Positions 57,365 through 64,000 of a DNA stretch of 64,000 nt are shown in pieces. Made by a program: the position numbers and the translations under genes. The stretch comes from Methylobacterium aerolatum (GTDB taxonomy: Bacteria; Pseudomonadota; Alphaproteobacteria; Rhizobiales; Beijerinckiaceae), in contig NZ_BPQE01000004.1 of assembly GCF_022179085.1 (NCBI RefSeq), forward strand, positions 62,001-126,000, in the 5' to 3' direction. Position 1 is the stretch's first letter, and every line of letters starts with the position of its first letter. Below the pieces are notes generated by a model. The model saw only the letters and a list, made by a program, of their open reading frames with translations, was not told where the DNA came from and did not search any database.

Positions 57365-58699
57365 TCAGGCGGAGGCGGGAAAGGTCCGCCTGACGAGGCC
57401 GGGGAAGGCGACTCCCTGGCTCATGCCCCTGGCGCCGAGGAAGACCAGGAAGGCGATCCAGAGCCCCGGATTGCCGAGGCCCATCACCTCGACGATCCCG
57501 AGGGCGGCCGCGAAGACGGCGAAGGCCAGCAGCATGAGGTTGCGCATCGCCCGCGTCCAGGTCGCGCCGATGAAGATGCCGTCATAGGCGAAGGCCGCCG
57601 CGGCCGTGACCGGCGCGAGCGCGGCGAGCGGCAGGGTCGCCCGCGCCGCCTCCCGGACCGCGGCGTTCGTCGTCACGAGGTCGATGAAGGTCCCGCCCCC
57701 GGCGAGCGCCAGAAGGCTGACGACGAGGCCGAAGCCGAGGCACCAGCGCAGGCTCAAGGACGCCGACGCCCTGAAGGCGGCGGCGTCCCGGGCGCCCACC
57801 GCCTGCCCGCACAGGGTCTCGGCGGCGGTGGCGAACCCGTCGAGGAAGAAGCCGCCGATCATGAAGAGATTCCACAGCACGGCGTTGGCCGCCAGCGTCA
57901 CGTCGCCCTGCCGGGCCCCCAGCGCCGAGAACAGGACGATGGCGGCGATGATGGCGAGCGTCCGCACGATCACGTCGAGATTGACGCTGAGCGTCCGGCG
58001 CAGGGCCGCCCCGTCGCGGATCTCGGCCAGCGGCACCCGGAACGGCCGGGAGCCGAGGCGCGTCACCACGAACAGCCCCAGCACCAGCCCGGCCGCCTCC
58101 GCGCCCAACGCCGCCAGGGCCGCCCCGGCGATGCCGAGATCCGCGCCGAGCACCAGCGCGAGGGTGAGCGCGATGTTGATCAGGTTGATCGCCACCTGGA
58201 TCACAAGGCCGAGATCCGTCCGTCCCCGGCCGAGGATCGAGCCGAGCAGGGCGTAGTTCGCCAGCACGAAGGGGGCGGAGAGGATGCGGATGACGAAGTA
58301 GCTGGCCAGCGCCGCCTGCACCGCCGGGCTCGCGCCGCTGACCGCGAAGGCTGCCTGCCCGATCGGCCATTGCAGCAGCACGATGATCAGCCCCGCCAGC
58401 CCTCCCGCGGCGAGAGCCCTTGCGAGCGTCCGGTCCGTCTCGGCGGTATCGCCCGCGCCCACCGCCTGCGCGGTCAGCCCCGCCGTCGCCATGCGCAGGG
58501 AGCCGAAGGACCAGAACAGCGCATCGAAGACGACGGCGCCGAGCGCGATGGCGCCGAGCAGCGCCGCGTCGCCGAGCCGCCCGATCACCGCCGCCCCGAC
58601 GAAGCCGAGGAGCGGCGTCGTCACGTTGGCCAGCGTCATCGGCAGCGCCAGCGTGAGGACGCGGCGGTGGCCGGTGGGGAGGGTGGTCGAGACGGTCAC
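57365..58699 (-). CDS. MATE-family efflux transporter (DinF-like)
   Basis: The 444-residue inner-membrane protein has about twelve hydrophobic segments. MTVSTTLPTGHRRVLTLALP precedes a first segment typical of MATE proteins, and the two halves show internal similarity (GFVGAAVIGRLGDAALLGAIALG in the first half). It likely exports a cationic or toxic compound with Na+ or H+ antiport; the substrate is unknown. The start is GTG 58699. Confidence 0.9.
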   Translation of the reverse strand: MTVSTTLPTGHRRVLTLALPMTLANVTTPLLGFVGAAVIGRLGDAALLGAIALGAVVFDALFWSFGSLRMATAGLTAQAVGAGDTAETDRTLARALAAGGLAGLIIVLLQWPIGQAAFAVSGASPAVQAALASYFVIRILSAPFVLANYALLGSILGRGRTDLGLVIQVAINLINIALTLALVLGADLGIAGAALAALGAEAAGLVLGLFVVTRLGSRPFRVPLAEIRDGAALRRTLSVNLDVIVRTLAIIAAIVLFSALGARQGDVTLAANAVLWNLFMIGGFFLDGFATAAETLCGQAVGARDAAAFRASASLSLRWCLGFGLVVSLLALAGGGTFIDLVTTNAAVREAARATLPLAALAPVTAAAAFAYDGIFIGATWTRAMRNLMLLAFAVFAAALGIVEVMGLGNPGLWIAFLVFLGARGMSQGVAFPGLVRRTFPASA

Positions 58700-58799
58700 G
58701 GCGGCGACAAGGGTCTCCCCGGCGCGGGACCGCGCCGAAGGCGAATTCCCGCCGCATCCTCTCGGGCGTCCGTGCGTTGGCGCACGGGACGCCGGCTTC

Positions 58800-59144
58800 T
58801 CAACGGGAGACGGCGAAGAGCCGGGCGATCAACCAGAGCGGCACGACGACGACGGCGCCGGCCACGATCCAGCCGGTGACGTCGTGCAACTGGGTGGCCG
58901 CGAGGTGGACGAGATCCTGGACCGAATCGACGACCCGCCAGAACAGCAGGCCCGGCGTGACCCCGAGCATCGACATGAAGGCGCCGACCAGCACCGAGAG
59001 GAACAGCAGGCGCACGAATACGCCGGCGGGCGATCCGCCGAGGAACCGGCGGAGCGCCGAGGATCCCCGTGGCGCCTGGTAGGCGGCGTAGGGCGTCTCG
59101 CCGGGCTCGGCTCCGGCACGGCGGCGGTCATGGTCGAGGAGCAT
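58800..59144 (-). CDS. Small membrane protein (DUF6460-like)
   Basis: The 114-residue protein has two membrane segments (VFVRLLFLSVLVGAFMSMLG and WIVAGAVVVVPLWLIARLF). The pattern FLGGSPAGVFVRLLFLSVL resembles DUF6460 proteins of related genera, which is the label preferred here though not certain. ATG 59144 is chosen as the first in a coding-biased region. It lies 100 bases downstream of the MATE gene direction-wise and is divergent from the hydrolase gene. Confidence 0.7.
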   Translation of the reverse strand: MLLDHDRRRAGAEPGETPYAAYQAPRGSSALRRFLGGSPAGVFVRLLFLSVLVGAFMSMLGVTPGLLFWRVVDSVQDLVHLAATQLHDVTGWIVAGAVVVVPLWLIARLFAVSR

Positions 59145-59343
59145 CGTCTTCTTCTCAGCTGGCGCCTTTGCATCGCCCGCGAACCGGGCATAACCGTGGC
59201 CGGCGCACCACACCCGGCCGAAAGCCTGCAACAACCGCGACCCTCGCGGATTTTACCGCCATCCCTCAGATGGCAAGCATGACGGGGCACGCCAAGATGC
59301 GGGAATCGCAGCCGGGATCACGCCGGCCGACCGAGACGAGAGC

Positions 59344-60300
59344 ATGATCGACCACGCCCTCTTCGATCCGGCGACGATCGATCCCGAGACCAAGCGGCTC
59401 AACGCCGAGATCGTCGCCGCCCACGCCGCGCAGGCCGACCCCTGGTCGCTGCCCATCGCGGAGGTGCGCGCCCGCCGCCAGGCCGGCACGCAGGCCTCCC
59501 CAGCCATGCCGCGCTCGGCGCGGGCGGAATGGCTCACGATTGAGGGGCCGGCCGGCCCCCTGCGCCTGCGCTGCATCCGGCCCAAGGCCGGGGTGAGGCT
59601 GCGCGGCGCATACCTCCACATCCACCGGGGCGGCTGGATCTGGGGGTCTGCCGACGAGCAGGACCCGTGGCTGGAGCGCGTCGCCGACACCTGCGGCTTC
59701 ATCGTGCTTTCCGTGGAGTACCGGCTCGCCCCCGAGCACCCCTACCCGGCCGCGCTCCTCGATTGCGAGGCGGCGGCCGTGTGGCTCGCCGGTCCGGGCC
59801 GGGCGGAGTTCGGCGTCAACGCCCTCACCATCGGCGGCGAGTCGGTCGGCGCCCACCTCGCGGTGATGGTGCTGCTGCGCCTTCGCGACAGGCAGGGCCT
59901 CGGCCGCGCCTTCCGCGGCGCCAACCTGAATGCCGGGTTCTTCGACCTCGGCCTCACCCCGTCCGTCCGCAACTGGGGTTCGGAGCGCCTGGTGGTGAAC
60001 ACCGAGGACCTGACCCGCTTCGCCGACGGCTACGTCCGCGAGGGCATCGACCGGCGGCGGCCGGACGTGTCGCCGATCTACGCCGACCTCAAGGGCCTGC
60101 CCCCGGCCCTGTTCACGGTAGGCACCTGCGACCCCCTCCTCGACGACACGCTCTACATGTCCGCCCGCTGGGCGGCGGCCGGCAACGGCGGCCACACGGC
60201 GATCTATCCGGGCGGGTGCCACGTCTTCGTGCGCTACCCCGGCGCCATGAGCGAGCGCGCCCTCGAACTGATCGACCGCTTCCTCATGGCCCTCGCCTGA
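59344..60300 (+). CDS. Alpha/beta hydrolase (hormone-sensitive lipase family)
   Basis: This 318-residue protein has the HSL oxyanion segment HIHRGGWIWG and the nucleophile elbow GGESVGAH (Ser). TCDPLLDD and GCHVFVRYPG supply candidate Asp and His. Substrates are likely short-chain esters or related acyl compounds. Its stop overlaps a CTG that is the best candidate start of the downstream helicase gene, so the two are probably coupled. Confidence 0.88.
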   Translation: MIDHALFDPATIDPETKRLNAEIVAAHAAQADPWSLPIAEVRARRQAGTQASPAMPRSARAEWLTIEGPAGPLRLRCIRPKAGVRLRGAYLHIHRGGWIWGSADEQDPWLERVADTCGFIVLSVEYRLAPEHPYPAALLDCEAAAVWLAGPGRAEFGVNALTIGGESVGAHLAVMVLLRLRDRQGLGRAFRGANLNAGFFDLGLTPSVRNWGSERLVVNTEDLTRFADGYVREGIDRRRPDVSPIYADLKGLPPALFTVGTCDPLLDDTLYMSARWAAAGNGGHTAIYPGGCHVFVRYPGAMSERALELIDRFLMALA

Positions 60301-62978
60301 GCAGGCGGGCGAAGGGCACGTCGGCGGGGGATCTGCCCCCGGCCTTCCGGGCGTGGTTCGCCGCGCGCGGCTGGGCGCCACGGCCCCACCAGCTCGATCT
60401 CCTGCGCCTCGTGCGCGGAGGCCGCTCGGCGCTGCTCGTGGCGCCCACCGGCGCGGGCAAGACGCTGGCGGGGTTCCTGCCGAGCCTCGTGGCACTGTCC
60501 GAGCGGGGCGCGCGGCCCGTGAAGGGGGCGGGTCTCCACACGCTCTACGTGTCTCCGCTCAAGGCGCTGGCCGTCGACATCGCCCGCAACCTCGAAGCGC
60601 CGATCGACGGGATGGGCCTGCCCATCCGCGTCGAGACCCGCACGGGCGACACGCCGTCCCACAAGCGCACCCGGCAGGTCAGCCGCCCGCCCGACATCCT
60701 GCTCACCACGCCGGAGCAACTCTCCCTGCTGATCGCCCATCGCGAGGCGGCGGACCTGTTCGCCAACCTCCAATGCGTGATCCTCGACGAGTTGCACGCG
60801 CTGGTCACCTCGAAGCGGGGGGACCTCTTGTCCTTGGCCCTCGCGCGTCTGCGCCGGCTGAGCCCGGGGCTCGTGTCGATCGGCCTGTCCGCGACGGTGC
60901 GGGAACCGGACGAGTTGCGGAAGTATTTGGTGGCGCAGACAGAACCGCCTCTCCCTCCCCCCTTTGCGGGGGAGGGTGGCCCCCGGAGGGGGTCGGGAGA
61001 GGGGAGCAACGATTCAGGACGTGACGCCTCGGGTAACAACTCCGGGACCGTCGCTCCCCTCTCCCCCCCTGCTGCGCAGGGTACCCTCCCCCGCAGAGGG
61101 GGGAGGGAGGGCGTGGCCATGGCCGACCTCGTGGTCGTCGCCGGCGGTGCCCGGGCCGACCTGCGGATGCTCGATCTCGGGCGGCCCCTGCCGATCTCCG
61201 GCCACACCGCGTGGCACTCGATGGAGGCGATCTACGACCTCATCAAGCAACACCGGACGACCCTTGTCTTCGTCAACACGAGGCTCCAGGCGGAGTACAC
61301 CTTCCAGGAGTTGTGGCGCCTCAACGAGGAGACGCTGCCCATCGCGATCCACCACGGCTCCCTCGACGCCGCCCAGCGGCGGCGGGTGGAGGCGGCGATG
61401 GCGGGGGGCGGCCTGCGGGCCATCGTCTGCACCGCGACGCTCGATCTCGGCATCGACTGGGGCGATGTCGATCTCGTCGTGAATGTCGGCGCGCCCAAGG
61501 GCGCGAGCCGGATCATGCAGCGCATCGGCCGCGCCAACCACCGGATGGACGAGCCGTCCAAGGCCTACCTCGTCCCCGGCAACCGGTTCGAGATGCTGGA
61601 GTGCCAAGCCGCCCTCGACGCTGTGGAGGAGGCGGCCCAGGATACGCCCGACGCCCGCACCGGCGCCCTCGACGTGCTGGCCCAGCACGTGCTGGGCATG
61701 GCCTGCGCCGACGCCTTCGACGCGGCCGACCTCTACGACGAGATCGTCTCGGCCTCGCCCTATGCGGGACTGACCTGGGAGCGGTTCGAGCAGGTCGTGG
61801 ATTACGTGGCGACGGGCGGCTACGCGCTGCGCGCCTACGAGCGCTTCGCCAAGATCCTGCGGGGACCGGACGGGCTTTGGCGGGTGCGCGACGCCCGCAC
61901 CGCGCAGGCCTACCGAATGAATGTCGGCACCATCGTCGAGGCGGCACGCGTGAAGGTGCGCCTCGGCCGCAGCCTGCGGAACAAGCCCGGCACGGTGCTG
62001 CCGAAGACCGGCCGGGTCCTCGGTGAGATCGAGGACGAGTTCGCCGACACCCTGACCGTGGGTGACACCTTCCTGTTCGCGGGCGAGACCCTGCGCTTCG
62101 AGGGGCTCGCCGAGGACGAGGCCCTCGTCACCCGCGCCCCGCCGGGCACGGACCCGGCAATCCCCTCCTATGCCGGTTCCAAGTTCCCGCTCTCGACGTT
62201 TCTCGCCGCGCGGGTGCGGGCGATCATCGCCGACCCGTTCGAGTGGGACCGGCTTCCGGCATCCATCGGCGACTACCTCGTGCAGCAGCGCCGCCGCTCG
62301 GTCCTGCCGGGCGAGCGCGACCTGCTGGTCGAGACCTTCCCGCGGGGCAAGCGCCACTACCTCACCGCCTTCCCCTTCGAGGGGCGGCTCGCCCACCAGA
62401 CGCTCGGGATGCTGCTGACGCGCCGCCTGGAGCGCGCGGGCCTGAGGCCGCTCGGCTTCGCGGCCAACGATTACGGCATCGCCATCTGGATGACGAAGGA
62501 CATCTCCGAGCGGGCGGCCTTCGATCCGGATTTCATGGCCGGGCTGTTCGGCGAGGACATGCTGGGCGACGACCTCGAGGCGTGGCTCGATGAGTCGGCG
62601 ATGATGAAGCGCACCTTCCGGCAATGCGCCGTGATCGCCGGGCTGATCGAGCGCCACCACCCCGGCCTGAAGAAGACCGGGCGGCAGGTCACGATCTCGA
62701 CGGACCTGATCTTCGACGTGCTGCGCAAGCACGAGCCCGACCACTTGCTGCTGGCCGCCGCGCGGCAGGATGCGGCAACCGGACTCCTCGACGTGCGCCG
62801 CCTCGGCATGATGCTAGAGCGCATCCAGGGGCGAATCATCCATCGCGCCCTCGACCGGGTGTCGCCCCTGTCGGTCTCCGTCATGCTGGAGATCGGCCGC
62901 GAGCGGGTCTACGGCGAGGGGGCGGACGAGATTCTCGCCGAGGCGGAGGCGGAGCTTCTTCAGGAGGCCCTGGCTTGA
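60297..62978 (+). CDS. Ligase-associated DEXH-box helicase (Lhr family) with an in-frame repeat insert
   Basis: The protein of about 893 residues has Walker A APTGAGKT, DELH in VILDELHAL, motif III GLSATVREP and motif VI QRIGRANHR, plus a C-terminal Lhr core/winged-helix region. It probably unwinds nucleic acid in DNA repair together with the downstream phosphoesterase. Residues 215-272 (60939-61112), rich in Pro/Gly/Arg, are encoded by palindromic repeat family C and sit between the two RecA domains. No ATG lies at a suitable place; CTG 60297, overlapping the hydrolase stop, is proposed. Confidence 0.9.
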   Translation: MSRRAKGTSAGDLPPAFRAWFAARGWAPRPHQLDLLRLVRGGRSALLVAPTGAGKTLAGFLPSLVALSERGARPVKGAGLHTLYVSPLKALAVDIARNLEAPIDGMGLPIRVETRTGDTPSHKRTRQVSRPPDILLTTPEQLSLLIAHREAADLFANLQCVILDELHALVTSKRGDLLSLALARLRRLSPGLVSIGLSATVREPDELRKYLVAQTEPPLPPPFAGEGGPRRGSGEGSNDSGRDASGNNSGTVAPLSPPAAQGTLPRRGGREGVAMADLVVVAGGARADLRMLDLGRPLPISGHTAWHSMEAIYDLIKQHRTTLVFVNTRLQAEYTFQELWRLNEETLPIAIHHGSLDAAQRRRVEAAMAGGGLRAIVCTATLDLGIDWGDVDLVVNVGAPKGASRIMQRIGRANHRMDEPSKAYLVPGNRFEMLECQAALDAVEEAAQDTPDARTGALDVLAQHVLGMACADAFDAADLYDEIVSASPYAGLTWERFEQVVDYVATGGYALRAYERFAKILRGPDGLWRVRDARTAQAYRMNVGTIVEAARVKVRLGRSLRNKPGTVLPKTGRVLGEIEDEFADTLTVGDTFLFAGETLRFEGLAEDEALVTRAPPGTDPAIPSYAGSKFPLSTFLAARVRAIIADPFEWDRLPASIGDYLVQQRRRSVLPGERDLLVETFPRGKRHYLTAFPFEGRLAHQTLGMLLTRRLERAGLRPLGFAANDYGIAIWMTKDISERAAFDPDFMAGLFGEDMLGDDLEAWLDESAMMKRTFRQCAVIAGLIERHHPGLKKTGRQVTISTDLIFDVLRKHEPDHLLLAAARQDAATGLLDVRRLGMMLERIQGRIIHRALDRVSPLSVSVMLEIGRERVYGEGADEILAEAEAELLQEALA
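60951..61110. repeat. Palindromic repeat family C, copy 4 (inside a coding sequence)
   Basis: CCCTCCCCCCTTTGCGGGGG, GGAGGGTGGCCCCCG and GGGAGAGGGGAG closely match the intergenic copy at 15381-15554, as does the right arm CCCTCCCCCGCAGAGGGGGG. The reading frame is kept throughout. Confidence 0.9.
62962..62966 (+). promoter_or_regulatory. Ribosome-binding site for the PdeM TTG start
   Basis: GGAGG eight bases before TTG 62975, inside the end of the helicase gene. It supports a coupled TTG start. Confidence 0.7.
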
Positions 62979-63745
62979 GCCGAGGCCCGCGCGACGGTTC
63001 GCCCTCCCCCGACGCGATAGAGGATGCCCTGGTGGCGGCCGGACTCCGACTCGAGAAGACCCAGAAGCACCCGACGCTCACGCTCGCAGGGGAAGTGCTC
63101 ACCCTCGACCTCTGCGGCGGCCTCTGGATCGAGGCCCACCGCACGCTGATCGTCTCCGATCTGCACCTGGAGAAGGGTTCGTCCTTCGCCGCCCGGTCCG
63201 GCCAGTTCCTGCCGCCCTACGACACCCGAGAGACCCTGGCCTGCCTGCACGAGGCGATCATCCGGCACGATCCCGCCCGCGTCGTCGCGCTGGGCGATTC
63301 CTTCCACGACGCGAGGGGGCCCGAGCGGATGGAGCCCGGCGACCGGGCGATGATCGCCGCCCTGCAGGAGGGGCGCGACTGGGTCTGGATCGCGGGGAAC
63401 CACGATGCCGCCGTGCAGGACGGCGTCGGTGGACGCTACGCCGAGGCGTTGACCCTCGGCGGCCTCCTCCTGCGCCACGAACCGGGTGCCGACCCGGCGC
63501 CGGGCGAGATTTCCGGCCACCTCCATCCCTGCGGAAAGGTCGCGATGCGGGGCCGCGCCGTCCGCCGCCGCTGCTTCGTCACCGACGGTCACCGCCTGAT
63601 CATGCCGGCCTTCGGCGCCTATGCCGGCGGGCTCAACGTCCGTGACAAGGCCTTCGACGCGGCCTTCCCCAAGGGCTTCACCGCCTATCTCCTCGGGGAC
63701 GGGCGCGTGTTCACGATCGGCCGGGCGCAACTCGCCAGGGATTGA
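62975..63745 (+). CDS. pdeM: Ligase-associated metallophosphoesterase PdeM
   Basis: This 256-residue calcineurin-like phosphoesterase has all expected metal motifs: VSDLHLEKG, GDSFHD, AGNHD and GHLHP. In many bacteria it is coded with an ATP-dependent DNA ligase, a beta-lactamase-fold exonuclease and the DEXH helicase as a DNA-repair set. Only helicase and PdeM are found here; ligase and exonuclease are not in the window. TTG 62975 overlaps the helicase stop (TTGA). Confidence 0.9.
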   Translation: MSRGPRDGSPSPDAIEDALVAAGLRLEKTQKHPTLTLAGEVLTLDLCGGLWIEAHRTLIVSDLHLEKGSSFAARSGQFLPPYDTRETLACLHEAIIRHDPARVVALGDSFHDARGPERMEPGDRAMIAALQEGRDWVWIAGNHDAAVQDGVGGRYAEALTLGGLLLRHEPGADPAPGEISGHLHPCGKVAMRGRAVRRRCFVTDGHRLIMPAFGAYAGGLNVRDKAFDAAFPKGFTAYLLGDGRVFTIGRAQLARD

Positions 63746-63887
63746 TGCGCGCCCGTCGTTGCGAGCGGAGCGCTTCCGTGTATCGCAGCGGGCCTCCGGG
63801 AGCCTGACCGAGAATACCCTCTTCCCCCAAATCACCTCGTCCTGAGAGGCTGGCCGGAAAGATCGTGGCGGCCCGTCACGACCTCCA

Positions 63888-63979
63888 CGTCATTGCGAGC
63901 GGAGCGAAGCAATCCAGGGTGGCGGGCCGTTTCCGATCGTGGCGCACCCCTGGATTGCTTCGCTCCGCTCGCAAGGACG
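63888..63979. repeat. Palindromic repeat family A, copy 5
   Basis: Near-perfect inverted repeat, CGTCATTGCGAGCGGAGCGA on the left, complement on the right up to CTCGCAAGGACG. The stretch from 63746 to the window end holds no gene. Confidence 0.9.
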
Positions 63980-64000
63980 GAGGGGGCGTCAGAACCAGCC

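Overview
This window is a high-GC chromosomal segment from an alphaproteobacterium of the Hyphomicrobiales, most likely a Methylobacterium/Methylorubrum relative. That placement is inferred from gene content: a CheY/CheZ pair, ribF-DUF2093, trxB followed by a LysR gene, lptF-lptG-lptD-pdxA-rsmA, a Tim44-domain protein, MsrP, and a DnaG with a degenerate zinc motif. The interspersed palindromic repeats and strong GC codon bias fit as well. No plasmid, phage or IS element was seen, and only one tRNA (tRNA-Leu UAA).

Layout: 1-2953 holds a cut-off creatininase gene, cheZ and cheY on the minus strand, then ribF and a DUF2093 gene. 2954-3512 is a gene-free stack of three palindromic repeats. 3513-9332 holds an NTase/HEPN protein, a gamma-glutamyltransferase homologue, a DUF1275 membrane protein, a Gly/Tyr-rich secreted protein, tRNA-Leu, a flavin monooxygenase and a zf-CHCC protein. 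9570-15366 carries map and radC, then a four-gene cluster: circularly permuted ATP-grasp, alpha-E, transglutaminase-like protein and Anbu, a proteasome-like NTN hydrolase. 15573-18613 is a TPP-riboswitch-led thiO-thiS-thiG-thiE/tenI operon on the minus strand. 18802-24913 is a class III cyclase, rpoD, dnaG and a yqeY-like gene. 25093-31674 is carA, a small membrane protein, carB, greA and a secreted protein.

31991-41696 holds an ELM1-family protein, trxB, a LysR regulator, a zinc-independent ADH/quinone reductase, msrP, an acyl-CoA ligase, a membrane protein and pepA. 41873-48918 is the lipopolysaccharide export set lptF-lptG-lptD followed by pdxA-rsmA. 48962-53552 holds a Tim44-domain protein, a PAS histidine kinase, an S24-type repressor, a DUF952 protein and pyrD. 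53593-55803 is an O-antigen ligase and a family 2 glycosyltransferase flanking an AT-rich patch. 55915-63745 holds a CoA-ester lyase, small envelope proteins, a MATE transporter, an alpha/beta hydrolase, an Lhr-type helicase and its PdeM-like phosphoesterase partner.

The two most notable signals are these. (1) One of four copies of a roughly 110-175 bp palindromic repeat sits in frame inside the helicase gene and adds about 58 residues between its two RecA domains. (2) The ATP-grasp/alpha-E/transglutaminase/Anbu cluster is a conserved but functionally unassigned gene set. Here its transglutaminase has Ser where the catalytic Cys is expected, while Anbu keeps its proteasome-type catalytic triad.
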